Assembly: GCA_015501585.1 (NCBI GenBank)
Contig: JADNRY010000049.1
Span: 186,001-250,000, forward strand
Reading direction: 5' to 3'
DNA from: Rhodocollybia butyracea
Lineage: Eukaryota; Basidiomycota; Agaricomycetes; Agaricales; Omphalotaceae
DNA: 64,000 nt
How positions within the stretch are numbered: the first letter of the stretch is position 1; every line of letters begins with the position of its first letter. The notes under the pieces are model-generated. The model was not told where the DNA came from. It saw nothing but the letters and a program-made list of their open reading frames with translations, and did not search any database. A program made the position numbers and the translations under genes. Positions 44,398 through 55,416 of the stretch are shown here, in pieces.

Positions 44398-46590
44398 ATG
44401 GCAATTAACAACAGGAACACGGAAGAAAACGTACCCCAGACATTAGGAAGAGAACCAGGTAATGGGGGACAAGGAACACCGAGATCCCCTAGCCCCTGTA
44501 TCAACTACAACCCCATTTCACCAACAACTAATGTAACCACAGACTATCTTCAAGGAAACCGTAGGCAAAATCTACAATCGGACTTGTCAGATTTAGAAGA
44601 GCGAAACAAGGAAGAGAGCTTACACAGTGAATTGAGGAGAGCAGAAGGAGGGACACCTCGATTCCTCCGAAACGGAAATGGAAGACCCCTTGACTCATAT
44701 GATATGGGAAGTGAATTTGGAAATCTATCTAGTCTGAGGAATGAATACAATACCAGTACCAACCGACGACTTTTGGAACTGATAAATGATCATAGCTTCA
44801 GCCGACAGCCAGAGCTAGACGTAATACACAACGTTAACCATGAAGAAATCATGACAATGGAAGCGCATGTGGTAAGGAGAATCGCGAGGAGGTGTTGCCG
44901 GGTAATCCTGGATATGGAAATATTCGGATACGATTGGGTACAGCTAGTAAGAGGGCTAGACCGCATGGACCAGGAGACTGACACCTGCACTAATAAACGC
45001 AATGTTGTCTGACGACTTCCTAGATGAATTTGAGGAGTTGCGACAAGAGATTAATCGAGGGATTGTCATCAACTATTATCCGGATATTGACTACCGCAAA
45101 CATAACTACACAAGAAACGAAATTGTTAGTATGATAGCCAATAACCAAAACAAGAACTTACCAAGACAAAAAGCTTGTAACTTAAAACCAGATACCAAAT
45201 CCATCACAGAAGACAGGGATAGCGCAGAAATTCTGACCGGGGCGAGGACTATGGCTGACAAGTGGACAGAAGGAACCAAGAATCCGGACTTGGAGTCACA
45301 GTTAACAGTGGCTAGGGCCATTATCAACTCAAATAACTATGTACCAACAGGTCAAAATCCAGATGAGTGCAAACCTGGTGCTGACCCAAGGGGGAGACTC
45401 CAAAATTCCGGAAATTCAAATGAAAGAGAACCGACACAAGAGAATGATAAGGAACTAAAAAAACAGAGTGCTGAGTGGCGAAACAACAAGGAAAGAGTAG
45501 GGTCTGAACACGGGTCACGAGTTGGAAGTATAGGACCAGGAGACAAGCACCTGAGATCTGAGAGCTGAATCCAAGCCTAGAGAGGCAAACAGTAAGAAAA
45601 AAGGAAAGACAAAAGAAAACGCTGGGCAATGGCCTGCCACAATGGCCCAGCGCTGCTGGAAGGAATATCGACAAGCTGGACACGTGGCGAGCGCCAGTAA
45701 ATAATATCCTCGGACCGAGGGTAAGCACCCTCACTTCAGGAGTCATTACCTCGACTACCTCGACTCCGACAACCAATAACTACAATTATTATGCTAACGG
45801 AGGGATACCTGGACCTAGCAGGAACATCAACCTCCCAACTAACCCAAGAACGGATCTGATCAGCATAAGTAAATGGAATTCAAAGGTAAATTCTGCTATT
45901 ACTAACTTTCCTTCAACCTCGAATAACAAACCGCTAGTTTCTACAAACCTCGCTACTGGACCAAACAGCATTCCTGTAAGTACGTCAAAGTTCCAAGGGG
46001 TAAGTAACCTACACGGGACAAATACTTTTATTTTACCATCTCAATCTGTACCCCCTAACCTACTAGGAACAACGCAGAGAGGCTCGGGAGGTCCGCCGCC
46101 GCCTCCAGCTCCTCCACCACCACCACCGCCTGGACCACCACCATCTGGGCCACAAGGACCACAAGGACCAAAAGGAGATACAGGAGATACAGGTAGACAC
46201 AATAGTCATAACAATGAAATCAGAGAAAAAATTGCTCTTGAATCAAAACTTGATATTCAAAAACCTGAACCGTTTGATGGAAGCAACCGGAAACTATGGA
46301 GAACATTCCTCTGAGACTGCTATCGGATGTTTGCAGCGAAACCAACAATCTATTGAGAATCTTTGGCTTGGGCCAAGCCAAAGTTACCTATGCAGCGTCG
46401 TGGCTAACGGGAGCTGCAGCACGTTACTATCAGAATATGCTGGAACGAGAGAGTTTGAACCCATATGAACGACAGCTTGACTCCTTACATGAATGGTCAG
46501 CATTTGTAGAAAGATTCTCTCAGATGTTTGGTCTGCACAATGAACAATTACACTCACAGGCAGCATTGGAAAACATTCTACATTGGAGTG
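44398..46590 (+). pseudogene. Degenerate Ty3/Gypsy Gag with polyproline and collagen-like tract
   Basis: A plus-strand coding path of more than 650 codons runs from ATG 44398 through frameshifts near 44995 and 45560 and again near 46310. The first two thirds are polar, Asn/Glu/Lys-rich and apparently disordered. At about 46090-46195 a run of prolines (GGPPPPPAPPPPPPPGPP) is followed by GPQGPQGPKGDTGDTG, a short collagen-like Gly-x-y run. Then comes the gag core PEPFDGSNRKLWRTFL and, in another frame, TYAASWLTGAAARYYQNML and LHEWSAFVERFSQMFG. The match to Gypsy capsid regions stops near 46590 in unrelated sequence, so the pol genes are missing. Confidence 0.75.
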
Positions 46591-48600
46591 GCGGATCAAT
46601 GCTGAAGGTAGGGTTGTTGTTGCACCAGGAGGGATCAAGGACCAGGCTGAAGTGCCCAAGGATGATGTGGCCGCCTCGAGTATGGTTGTAACGTCCTCCA
46701 GCTGTGACAGCACAAGGTATAGTGGAGTCGTTTTTAGAGTCGGTATGGATGTAGACCACATCAATGGCCCAAAGTTGACGACCGCACACGAATAGACTGA
46801 GTTGTCAAAGTTGAACTCCAATTCGGGCAGCATTTTGCAAAGCTCACAGTTCTTGCAAGTTCTGGCTGTGGAGCTTGCCGTAGTTCCTGGGAAACCAATT
46901 TGCAAAGGCAGTTAGGTAACAAGGAGCAACACATACCTCGGCCGTGCTGTTGAGAGCCGTTAGCGGAGGTCCCTGGGAGTTGTTAGCCCAGAAATCCATT
47001 GAAAGGACTAAGTTGCCTGGAGTGAGCGCTAGTGAGCTGAGGCGCTTTTGCTACTAAAGCATGTTCATGCCCCATCCAAACGCAACACTGTATCTGAAGC
47101 ATCCGAGTACCGAACGCAGCAAACGACGTGGCGCAAGAACTTCGACCATGAGCCTGCCGGTTCAATCAGACGCGTCTATATGTGTCAAGCACACTGAAAT
47201 GCATCCAATGAAAGAAAGGGTTGCAAAAAAAGAAAGACTCATCACCATTTCAACAGTACACACAAAAATGAAAAGCAAACAAGGCGTTAAGAACAAACAA
47301 ACCAATGCCATGTTATTCTTGTTTTTGCGTGAAGCCTGGTACTTGGTTTCACAGTTTGTACAGGACATCCTAAGGTGCATACTTTTGTCTCTAATATTCT
47401 TATACAGGTCACTTAGATGCTTTGTAGAACCCTTAACGACCTGATAGAATGTACAGATTCAATAGATTGGTTAGACAACACCCTGTGTACATTGTGCCTT
47501 TATTCCATCTCTTAACCTGGCCTACTCGATGTCTGATATGTGAAATGAGTTTGAAATGCCCTAGCTCCATCCACTCCCTGGTTTTTCTTTCAAAAGAGCT
47601 GCATCCTGGCTGGGCTGTTGTAGCAAAGTAGCACCTCTGTATTCTACCTCTTGATGCGGCATGCTGGTGCTTAGTGTGTGGTAGGTTAAGTTGGGGCGGC
47701 GTAGATGTTCTTGAGTTAGGTGCTGGGGCCTGTGCGCTGGGTTGTAAGCCAAGTTTGGAGATACCTGGGTGCCATAATCTTGTGTTGGATGCAGCCTCTC
47801 TGGTAGACGTATAATTTGTCAGTTCCACTACAGCTCTATAACTTCAGAAGTGACCAGAAGGGGGCAGACTGTAACGGTGCATCAGGTATGTTCCAGAAAT
47901 CAATGCGCTATAGTCCTGCCAACCTCAAATAAACTTTCATGTCAACTTGCCAAACTTGCGGTTTTCTCGGTCTATTCATTTAGTCATAACTGCTTCTTCA
48001 AAGTGACCAACTATAACAAACGGGGGGCAGAATCATTCCTATGGCGTTCAGGATACCCTTGCTGCTACTACAACCTATACTGGCAAGACTAAACCAGCTT
48101 GTCAAATCGTCCTCAAAATCTGTCGTGTTTGTTGGCCATGCACTTTTTGAGACTCAACACATAGTAGAGCGATATGCACATAAGTAGGTCCCATGAATTT
48201 TATCCCCATCCCAACTTCATTTGAGTGGAAAGTATTACAGCTCATTATCGGCAAAACCGTGAGGTAGAGCAATGCTCCGCCTCATTGCAAGCTGAGTTTT
48301 ACCTCGTGCTCAAAAACTGCGATCCCCATCTAGATAGAAACTGACATAGCTGTTCCCACTACTGCTATCTTTGTTCAGGCACCGGGATAGACTTATGTCG
48401 GTGAATATGCTGGTGAAGGATCTGGTTAACCTTCCAGACATCACCAAAATGTACCAACAATTATATAGCTATTATACAGCCTGTAATCCAGTATCACCAC
48501 CGCCACCCGGGACAGGATATGACAACCTGGTTAAAACACTGCTCCCCCCTGCTGATCATCAGCTGCCATGTGTTATCATTCCCCCTCATTGAGACCTGAA
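46591..48600. other. No gene confidently recognised
   Basis: A minus-strand path from ATG 46999 with a possible intron (about 46874-46936) encodes a short unfamiliar peptide ending at 46761. Other open frames at 47061-47444, 47433-47828 and 48371-48592 overlap and lack motifs. I cannot support any of them as genes. Confidence 0.35.
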
Positions 48601-48735
48601 ATGGTCATGCATGAGAGTGGTTATCATGGATGGTGAGGATTATAACAGTTGACGGCGGTTATCACACATGGCGGGGGGTTATCACAACTGACATGTATGG
48701 TGGCAATTATCACATATGGCGGGGATTATGATAAA
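48601..48735 (+). repeat. Irregular TTATCA-TGGCGG minisatellite
   Basis: GGTTATCAC-x-ACATGGCGGG-like phrases repeat four to five times with spacers of about 22-30 bp and many changes. No coding potential is seen. Confidence 0.65.
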
Positions 48736-49804
48736 TTCTGTACAATATCAGAGCGCAATGTGAACAAAGGATACATAAGAACAACAACGCAAACATAATA
48801 TACACATCACAGTACTAGTCCATCACAACCCAGCGAATCCTGCAAGTTCATATCGAGAAGAGCAAACATAGCATTTAGAAAAAAAATGTAAGCAACAGTG
48901 GAAAAAAAGTTTTGAGCCATACCAATTAATGCCTGGTCTATGAGTGGAGCTCCGAGTCTCTTGCGTGGCCCAGCTGTTGAATCTTCGTCATCGCTTATGG
49001 CACGGCGTAGCTGCCGCCGATTCCAACCGAAGATTCCATATTGCTATCTTCAACGCATGCTTCAATGAAACGGTAATAGTCTGAGAGTAATTGCCGTCGG
49101 GTTCATTGTCAGAGAATCCCGTGTTGCAAAAGTGCCTATCGTTGAATGTCATTGTCAGAGCATTGGCTGTTACCAGAAGCATGGTCATTTTCAAAACTCG
49201 GAAGTCAGGGAGACAACAAGTAGAGCGAGCTACCGCATGAACTAAATTGGGACGAGGTTTAAGTGGTGAAGCAAGAATAGATGGGCCAGCGCGAGAGTGA
49301 ATTGAGGATTTTTGTTCTCGCTGGATGATTCAGCGGTGGCAAGGTTGTGGGCATCTTGTCTGAGGTCCTTGAACGACTACAGGAATCCATTTGACGGCAT
49401 TATCCCCGAGTGTCTTGCAGTCATTTTGGGCACCTTCTGTGACGCGTAGCTGAAGCTACCAGAAGAATCAGAAAAGCCACACAAGTCACGATGGATGAAG
49501 ACATACTGTTTTGATGATGATATCAGACACTCTTCAGTCCCAAATTCCATGCATAGATTGAATCATTTTTCGACTTGAGGGTAAAGGTGGATGAGACGGT
49601 AGTAGCTGTTCCTGCGCTACTGCCCTGTCGGAGAATGAGATTTTTCGAAAAAGTATTCAGCTCATACACGTACTAGACTTCAGGTTCTTCAACTTCACTA
49701 TTGATTTGCTGCTATTTTTGCGATGGTAGCACGTCGAGCCTTCTTGACATCCTGCTTCTTGCGAACTTCATTGTCGAGTCCATCAAAGATAGCGGCTACT
49801 GGAG
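48736..49804. other. No gene recognised
   Basis: Short frames only, for example 48988-49194 on the minus strand. No motif is visible. Confidence 0.35.
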
Positions 49805-50194
49805 TTACTGACATCGAGACCATCGAGACCATCCAAAGCCTTTGCCAACTTCTAGGAGAGGGTCATGGACGTCGAATTCTCTGTGAAAACTACATGAGTA
49901 GCATGCATATAAGGTAACAAACAACTTTAGAAGCTCACTTTTTACTGCCTTTTGCAATTGTAGCCCATTCCAATTCTTCTGCAAAGTTTCACGCGTCTCT
50001 GTATTGTTATCAATGTATTGATTGAAGCTAGTAGTCAGACGAATTGCACACTGAGCAACCTGTTGTCGAGAAGCTGTTTGAGCATGAGAAGAACAACCAG
50101 AGCGTGACGCTGGAGATTTTTGAGGATGAGATGAGTGTTGTTTATGCTGATCTAGTGGTCGAGTAGGCCGGCGGATATGGCGACATGATAGCAA
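49805..50194 (-). CDS. Hypothetical protein, Gln/Ser-rich with predicted helix
   Basis: A 129-codon frame encodes a basic Gln/Ser/His-rich start, then a helical segment (VAQCAIRLTTSFNQYID and TRETLQKNWNGLQLQ) that looks like a genuine protein helix with coiled-coil spacing. A potential intron (GTGAGC near 49938 to CAG near 49882) would keep the frame open, as does reading through. A separate frame at 49698-49790 (AAIFDGLDNEVRKKQDVKK) could be a further exon. I do not recognise the family. Start codon and exon structure are uncertain. Confidence 0.35.
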   Translation of the reverse strand: MLSCRHIRRPTRPLDQHKQHSSHPQKSPASRSGCSSHAQTASRQQVAQCAIRLTTSFNQYIDNNTETRETLQKNWNGLQLQKAVKSELLKLFVTLYACYSCSFHREFDVHDPLLEVGKGFGWSRWSRCQ

Positions 50195-50906
50195 GCGGAA
50201 AAAACTTTGTCAGCTGGGCACCAATCACCAAGTTTTTTCTGGTACTTTAAACTTTTCAACATCGTGCTATGGTGTATGTATTGCCGTGAAAAACGGTTCC
50301 TTAGTCAAGCTAGCCTTTGTGTACACCAATTTGTCTGCTCTTCCCGTTGCCCAAGAATCTCTTCATAAGTTGAGCTACGGCAATCAGATTGACGGATGTG
50401 TTGTAATATTATTGAAGAGCAAGCAGCAAATCATTAGTAAATACACTCTCAGAATTAGAGTCAAATACCTCCATACTTGAGCAAAAACATCCCACCATTA
50501 GATGTGTAGGCTTGTTGCAAAACATATCCAGGAAGCGATCTCTTCAAGTTGACCTCCGAATGGAAACTAGTAGATAGTAGTCCTAGTCAGGGCCGGCATT
50601 AATCGCAGCTCGGGAGTGCGACCAGAAACCAGAAGCTTTTCATATCCTAACAGACAAGCAGCCTTGGTCCTCGTCCACCATGATATATTATACACCCTCA
50701 TTGCAACGATACATGATTACAAGTCCTCATCACAATGATACATGCATTATATACCTTCATTACGATGATAATGCATGCCACCTGCATTATAATACTCTCA
50801 TTGTGGTGACAAGGCATGATAACCCTGGTATCATCCAGTTTTCACCATGGCAAGGGTATTACATTTCCTCAAAACTATGAGGGGGCATGATAACCCCCCG
50901 TCACAT
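50195..50906. other. No gene recognised; loose repeats at 50675-50830
   Basis: Between 50675 and 50830 phrases like CTCATTGCAACGATACATG and ATGATACATGCATTATA repeat imperfectly about every 35-40 bp. The rest shows nothing recognisable. Confidence 0.4.
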
Positions 50907-51124
50907 CAGGAAAAAGTTCATAAAGCCCAGGCTCCCCAGAGACACCCCCCCAATCCTAGGCAACCTGAGGTAACCTGGGATACCCAGGCTCCCCCAGGTC
51001 ATCCCAGGCCAACCCCAGGGCAGCCCAGGACAACCTGGGGAGCCCTAGGTATCCCAGGCTGCCTCAGGTTGCCTAGGATTGGGGGGGTGTCTCTGGGCAG
51101 CCTGGGCTTTAGGACTTTTTCCTG
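50907..51124. mobile_element. CAGGAAAA foldback element, short variant
   Basis: This 218-bp near-perfect palindrome has arms of about 105 bp beginning CAGGAAAAAGT and containing AGAGACACCCCCCCAATCC. It is flanked by AT on both sides (50905-50906 and 51125-51126). The interior differs from 24041-24417, but the terminal octamer and the AT flanks are the same. Confidence 0.85.
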
Positions 51125-51126
51125 AT

Positions 51127-51984
51127 GCACTGTTACATCAGATGATAACTTGGTTAGTTCAGTGTTCTCATTGTTACGAGTTTTTATAAGCCTCTGGAAC
51201 TGGTTACAATGGTTCGGACATTTTGGTGATGGAAGTTGCCTGGAAGAAAAAGTGTTGAGCTATAGCTCAACGCCCATTTCGACTTTCACTGCCAACAAAT
51301 GATTACCTGTCTTTCTTCTTGTTATTTTTATCTGCCCAACTCTCTATATCCTCTTCACCAGCTTCATCAATACCGTCAAAGTCTTGAGGCATTTCCGACA
51401 GAGATGCATCAGCTCCTGTAATATGGCTATCAATGCCAATCGGCGCAATATCAGCCAGTCGCAAGCCCTTTGTTCATAGAGGCAGAACAAGGGAACATGA
51501 GGAGAATTGTAGGAACCTGAAGAGATTGCAGAACGTACAATCACCCTGAGACTCCTCGGATCTGAAAGTACATCCCTTGCAAATAACTGCTTTCCAGCTG
51601 GGGACTAGCCTGTCCATCCTCCTAACTTTAAGTCTAAGGGCGGATTCTATCCAAAGCCAGTTTGGAACACGACATCATGCTGGCAAAGAAACATCGAAAC
51701 GCGAAAGCTGCGAGAGTGTCCAGTGTAAGTATGGCATATACTTTTCTTACACTGCCACTGTCCTTTTATATCTACGTTTTGTTATCCTTCTTCTGTAGAG
51801 TACCCACCATGATTGTTCTTCTAATTCTTGTTTAGTCATCGTCTTCTTAGTTCTTCTGCCGCTCGTAGCATCATGTCTCGCCAGAGAATAAACCGCGGTT
51901 CTGTCAATATCATGTGACCACTTCAAAGTGTCTGTCGACACTGGCGTGATGTCATGATGTTGGATCGTGACCTGTCGTGATGTT
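51127..51984. other. No gene recognised
   Basis: Several short frames overlap on both strands with no motif. No supported feature lies up to the dispersed repeat at 51985. Confidence 0.35.
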
Positions 51985-52105
51985 GAGAGAGGGTAGCGTG
52001 GAGTTGTGAACCATACCAGCTGGACGTTGCACATCAGCTCCTGTTCCTGTGGGTGTTCCACAGCCACAAACTGAGAACTGAGAGCAAGTCTTGTCTCAAC
52101 ACCTG
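51985..52105. repeat. Dispersed repeat, copy 2
   Basis: This is a counterpart of 35455-35585 with the same ordered phrases. Homology seems to extend a little to the left through GTGATGTCATGA. Confidence 0.6.
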
Positions 52106-52395
52106 TGATAGAGAATAGAGTTGTTTGCAAAGTAAGAGCTCACTGTGTGATTTCAGCCTGGATGTGCACCTGTTACTTACTGTTTCTGTACCTTATATAC
52201 ATAATCTAATTACAACTTAATGGCTTGCACTGTCATACTTGCTTCAACTCATAGCAAGACTCATAGTGGCCGGGATTGCCGAAATGGATCATTCTTCAAT
52301 GACTCAAGCATTATTCGACAATCTAAGCATTATTTGGTTTATCAAACTATCTCTTTATATAATAGACCATTGTAGAACCAATACCACTAATGCAA

Positions 52396-54455
52396 CTACA
52401 TTTTATGTAGCATATCAAAGCTGTCTAAGGTGTTGAGAATCAGAACGCCTAAGGGACAGTCAAGACACACCTGGAAAAATGGTTTTCCTATATCTCCGAA
52501 TGCTTCAAGTACAGACCTGGATCCACTTTCCGAAGCTGTTTCGACCTGCTTTCCTGAGGATGCAGTGTAAGGCAAAGGCGACAGCACAGCGGTTACACTA
52601 TCTTTGATTACTTCCTGCCAATGCCCAGGCAGGCAATAAATAATCACAAATAGAAGCCCCACCACTGTAAGTATGTTATGAGCCAGACTAACGAGTATTG
52701 GAACCTGACTACGCATTAGTACATAGGAAATGGAGATGAAATTAGTAGACACACAGGATTCGAAAGGCTTGCCATCTGACTGCCAACCTCGTCCAAATCA
52801 TCAGAATCTTCTATCCAAACCTTGATTCTAGTATTGAGTTCGCAGTTTCTATCCCCTGTTGCCAGCATCTGTGAACCTCCGGTTGGGAAGACATATGCCT
52901 GAAAGAAAGTCAAGAGATGAACAGTAGCACAAAGTGTTTAAAGGTATGATTTATACAAAGTGTCCGGACTGGGGATTGAACCCAGGACCTTCTGGTGAAA
53001 TCCCAAGATGCTCTAACCAACTGAGCTATCTGGCCATGGTTACAACTACTTGGTATCTCATCAATGTAGTGACAGAGGTGCCCTAGTGTCCTCAACCATT
53101 ATAAGGCATTACATGGATATCTTTTGATCCAACCCCCTAGGTTGATTATATAGACAAGGGCATTTACACATAACACATACATCTCACCATTGTAGGGTGT
53201 CAGGATTGATTATTAATCCCAACACAAAGCCCTGAATACTTGCAAGATGTCTTATCTGGAAAGACGTAATTAATGAGCACAAAGATAACTGAAAACTGAA
53301 AAGAACAGCATACCACTACCATGATCTAAGACAGTAACTCTCCCACCGGATTTGGCGTTGAGGATCACTGCTTGGCCTTTGGTTGAACCCATGAGAATGG
53401 CTTTACCTTTTTCAATGAATAAGACAGGTACAGGGATGTTGGCTTTGTGATTTGGGGCAACTTCAAGCGATGAACTCATTTTTTTGCACTTTTCCCCGAC
53501 GATCTTAAGCCAGTGTATGCCACTCCGTATATTTGTGGCCGCAATACCTGTAAGATCGGGAGAGAGAGCAGCAAACCCTCTTAACAGTCCAGGTTAGCAC
53601 AACCGCATATGTTTAATACCTTTGGAGGACGTACACTTTTTCATCCAGGCCCCAAAGCAGAGTGTTTGTACCAGCTTCCAATTGGCATTTCCTGGCGTGT
53701 ATGTTGATTACATGACTACAATAGGAAGTGAGGCTTACCAGATACTGTGGTGGAGATAGGTTACAATACACTCCTTCTCACTTTGTAAGAAATGTGCGCT
53801 TGTCGCCACGAGTGGAGGCTTGGCAAAGCCATCCGGGGCGCCAAATTCTTCAATCTCCTCAAAGGTTCTTGGCTGATCTAGGTGACATTTAAGTTGCCAT
53901 TGACCTGATTCTAAACAAGTTCAACTTAACCTCCCAGTTCGATCCAATAGTCGGCCACATACTTTTCTGGGTAAACATGCTAGTAGCACACAATCCTGGG
54001 CAAACAAGCAGCGAACTTCCTGACTTGCTGACTTCTAATGAGGCAATTGGGGAGTAAAGTTCGGCAACAAGAATTTTTTCCTGTTTAGTCGAAGACCAAA
54101 ACTAAAAAGATGAACAACATATATCTACATCAGTACACTTTCAAAAACTCACTGTTACTGGATGGAAGAGTGACACTTCACCATTGCTAGTTCCGGCTAT
54201 CAGAGACTCTTCAAGCCACGCGGTTACAGTGAAAGGACCTCTTCCTTTATAGGTCTGAACAATGGAAAATTGGTGTTTAACGTTGTAGACGCATACAGTC
54301 ATGTCATTGCTCCCGCTAGCCAGATAGCGTTCATTGGTGGAGAACGCGAGGGCATTCACAGATTTAGTGGGGGCATTGATAGTACCAAAGAGATTGTAAG
54401 AGGATCCCAGCATCACGAAGAGGTGGTGCAGTTTGCACGTAGTGGCATCTTATAA
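52396..54455 (-). CDS. WD40-repeat protein with C-terminal membrane segment, multi-exon
   Basis: Minus-strand exons separated by GT-AG introns encode consecutive beta-propeller blades. One exon (about 54450-54154) has VNALAFSTNERYLASGSNDM and TVCVYNV, followed by AGTSNGEVSLFHP. Others encode KILVAELYSPIASLEVSKSG (about 54095-54035), a segment near 53900-53760 (QWQLKCHLDQPRTFEEIEEF) and NWKLVQTLCFGAW. Next come LSPDLTGIAATN, IEKGKAILMGSTKGQAVIL (53420-53370) and FPTGGSQMLATGDR (52890-52850). The last exon has a hydrophobic span ILVSLAHNILTVVGLLFVII (about 52700-52640), a likely membrane anchor, and a cytoplasmic-type tail to the stop at 52396. Many basidiomycetes carry families of such genes; the function is unknown to me. 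The N-terminus is not resolved, and a tRNA-like sequence lies in one intron. Confidence 0.65.
52962..53035 (-). tRNA. tRNA-like sequence, probably a tRNA pseudogene or tRNA-derived repeat head
   Basis: On the minus strand a 74-nt segment has an intact A box (TAGCTCAGTTGG), a perfect D stem (GCTC/GAGC), a perfect T arm (CTGGG-TTCAATC-CCCAG) and a B box (GGTTCAATCCC). The acceptor stem (GGCCAGA with TCCGGAC) has two mismatches. The anticodon arm carries one extra base and lacks a canonical U33, so no isotype can be assigned. It sits within an intron of the WD40 gene, on the same strand. Confidence 0.55.
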
Positions 54456-54917
54456 ATATTTGCAATATACACGTGAATAACATGAGTGTCTAACCAACGT
54501 GGTCCCATGTAGGAACTGCCAGGCCCAAGCCACATGTATCGCGCCAAATAAGTACATGCCTAAGATGTATAGCCTTCACAATGCTGTGACTCAATGTTGC
54601 GACCAGCACCCATTGGATGTACTGTCGCACACACGTCAAGACTGCACACGAACAAAAAAGAAGGCGTTACCACCCAACAAATAAATCTCAAATTATCCAA
54701 GTAATCTAGCATTGAAAATGATATTGACTATAAAGATATACGGCACCTGATGCACAAATACAGCAAGGACATTGAAGATATACCTATGTAGCTGTAAGAG
54801 TTAGAATCAACCGGGTGATTGGGCTACAATTCAACAAGAGGGACCACTGTGGTACACAGCTTACCGTATCTAATACAAATCACGGTCCCGAATTCCCTCA
54901 AATAGTTGTCCTTGTCC

Positions 54918-55318
54918 TTACAATATTCGCAGATCAGAGCGGAAGCTTGGTCCTAAAGGCAGAATACTCCTAACGTGAAAATAAATAGTATTGCCAATGC
55001 GCCCATCACATAAACTCCCTTCCCTCGTATCTGTGGAGATGACTGTAAGCCTATTATTAGGAACGCCTTTTCTTTGGCACCCGAAACTCAAATTCAATAA
55101 AGATGCCGCACATCTTTCTAGGTCTTTCTGCAAACAATGATTGTTCAACTACCAAATACTTGAACTCAATTTGCATTAATATTTGCTAGGTACAAATACA
55201 TCCTCCTGTTACTCATGTCATCATGCCCACTATGTTTTCTTAATCATATTTAAATTTGTATACTTACATACAAAATGGCAACCACTCGCTTCTCCTTGAA
55301 GAAAGTATGTTCCGCCAT
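54918..55318 (-). CDS. Hypothetical protein, two-exon
   Basis: From ATG 55318 a first segment (MAEHTFFKEKRVVAILY) splices with plausible GT-AG borders (GTAAGTATAC near 55267, TTTGCAG near 55136) to KDLERCAASLLNLSFGCQRK and LTVISTDTREGSLCDGR, ending at 54918. The open frame extends upstream of the ATG with LETLAEEIIRLFHGREP, so the annotated start may be internal. The amino-acid pattern looks like a real globular protein, but I do not recognise it. It is separate in frame from the WD40 gene downstream. Confidence 0.4.
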
Positions 55319-55416
55319 GGGCTCGCGACCATGAAATAACCTAATGATCTCCTCCGCAAGCGTCTCGAGGCTCTACATGCACCAACCCTGTTTGGCGCAT
55401 GTATGATTCAATTTGA

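Noticed and set aside
46761..46999. Small spliced gene on the minus strand
   Set aside because: The possible intron has acceptable borders, but the peptide has no recognisable feature and other frames in the same place are equally open.
48601..48735. CRISPR-like array
   Set aside because: The repeats are irregular in length and sequence, spacers are not unique sequences of constant length, and the genome is eukaryotic.
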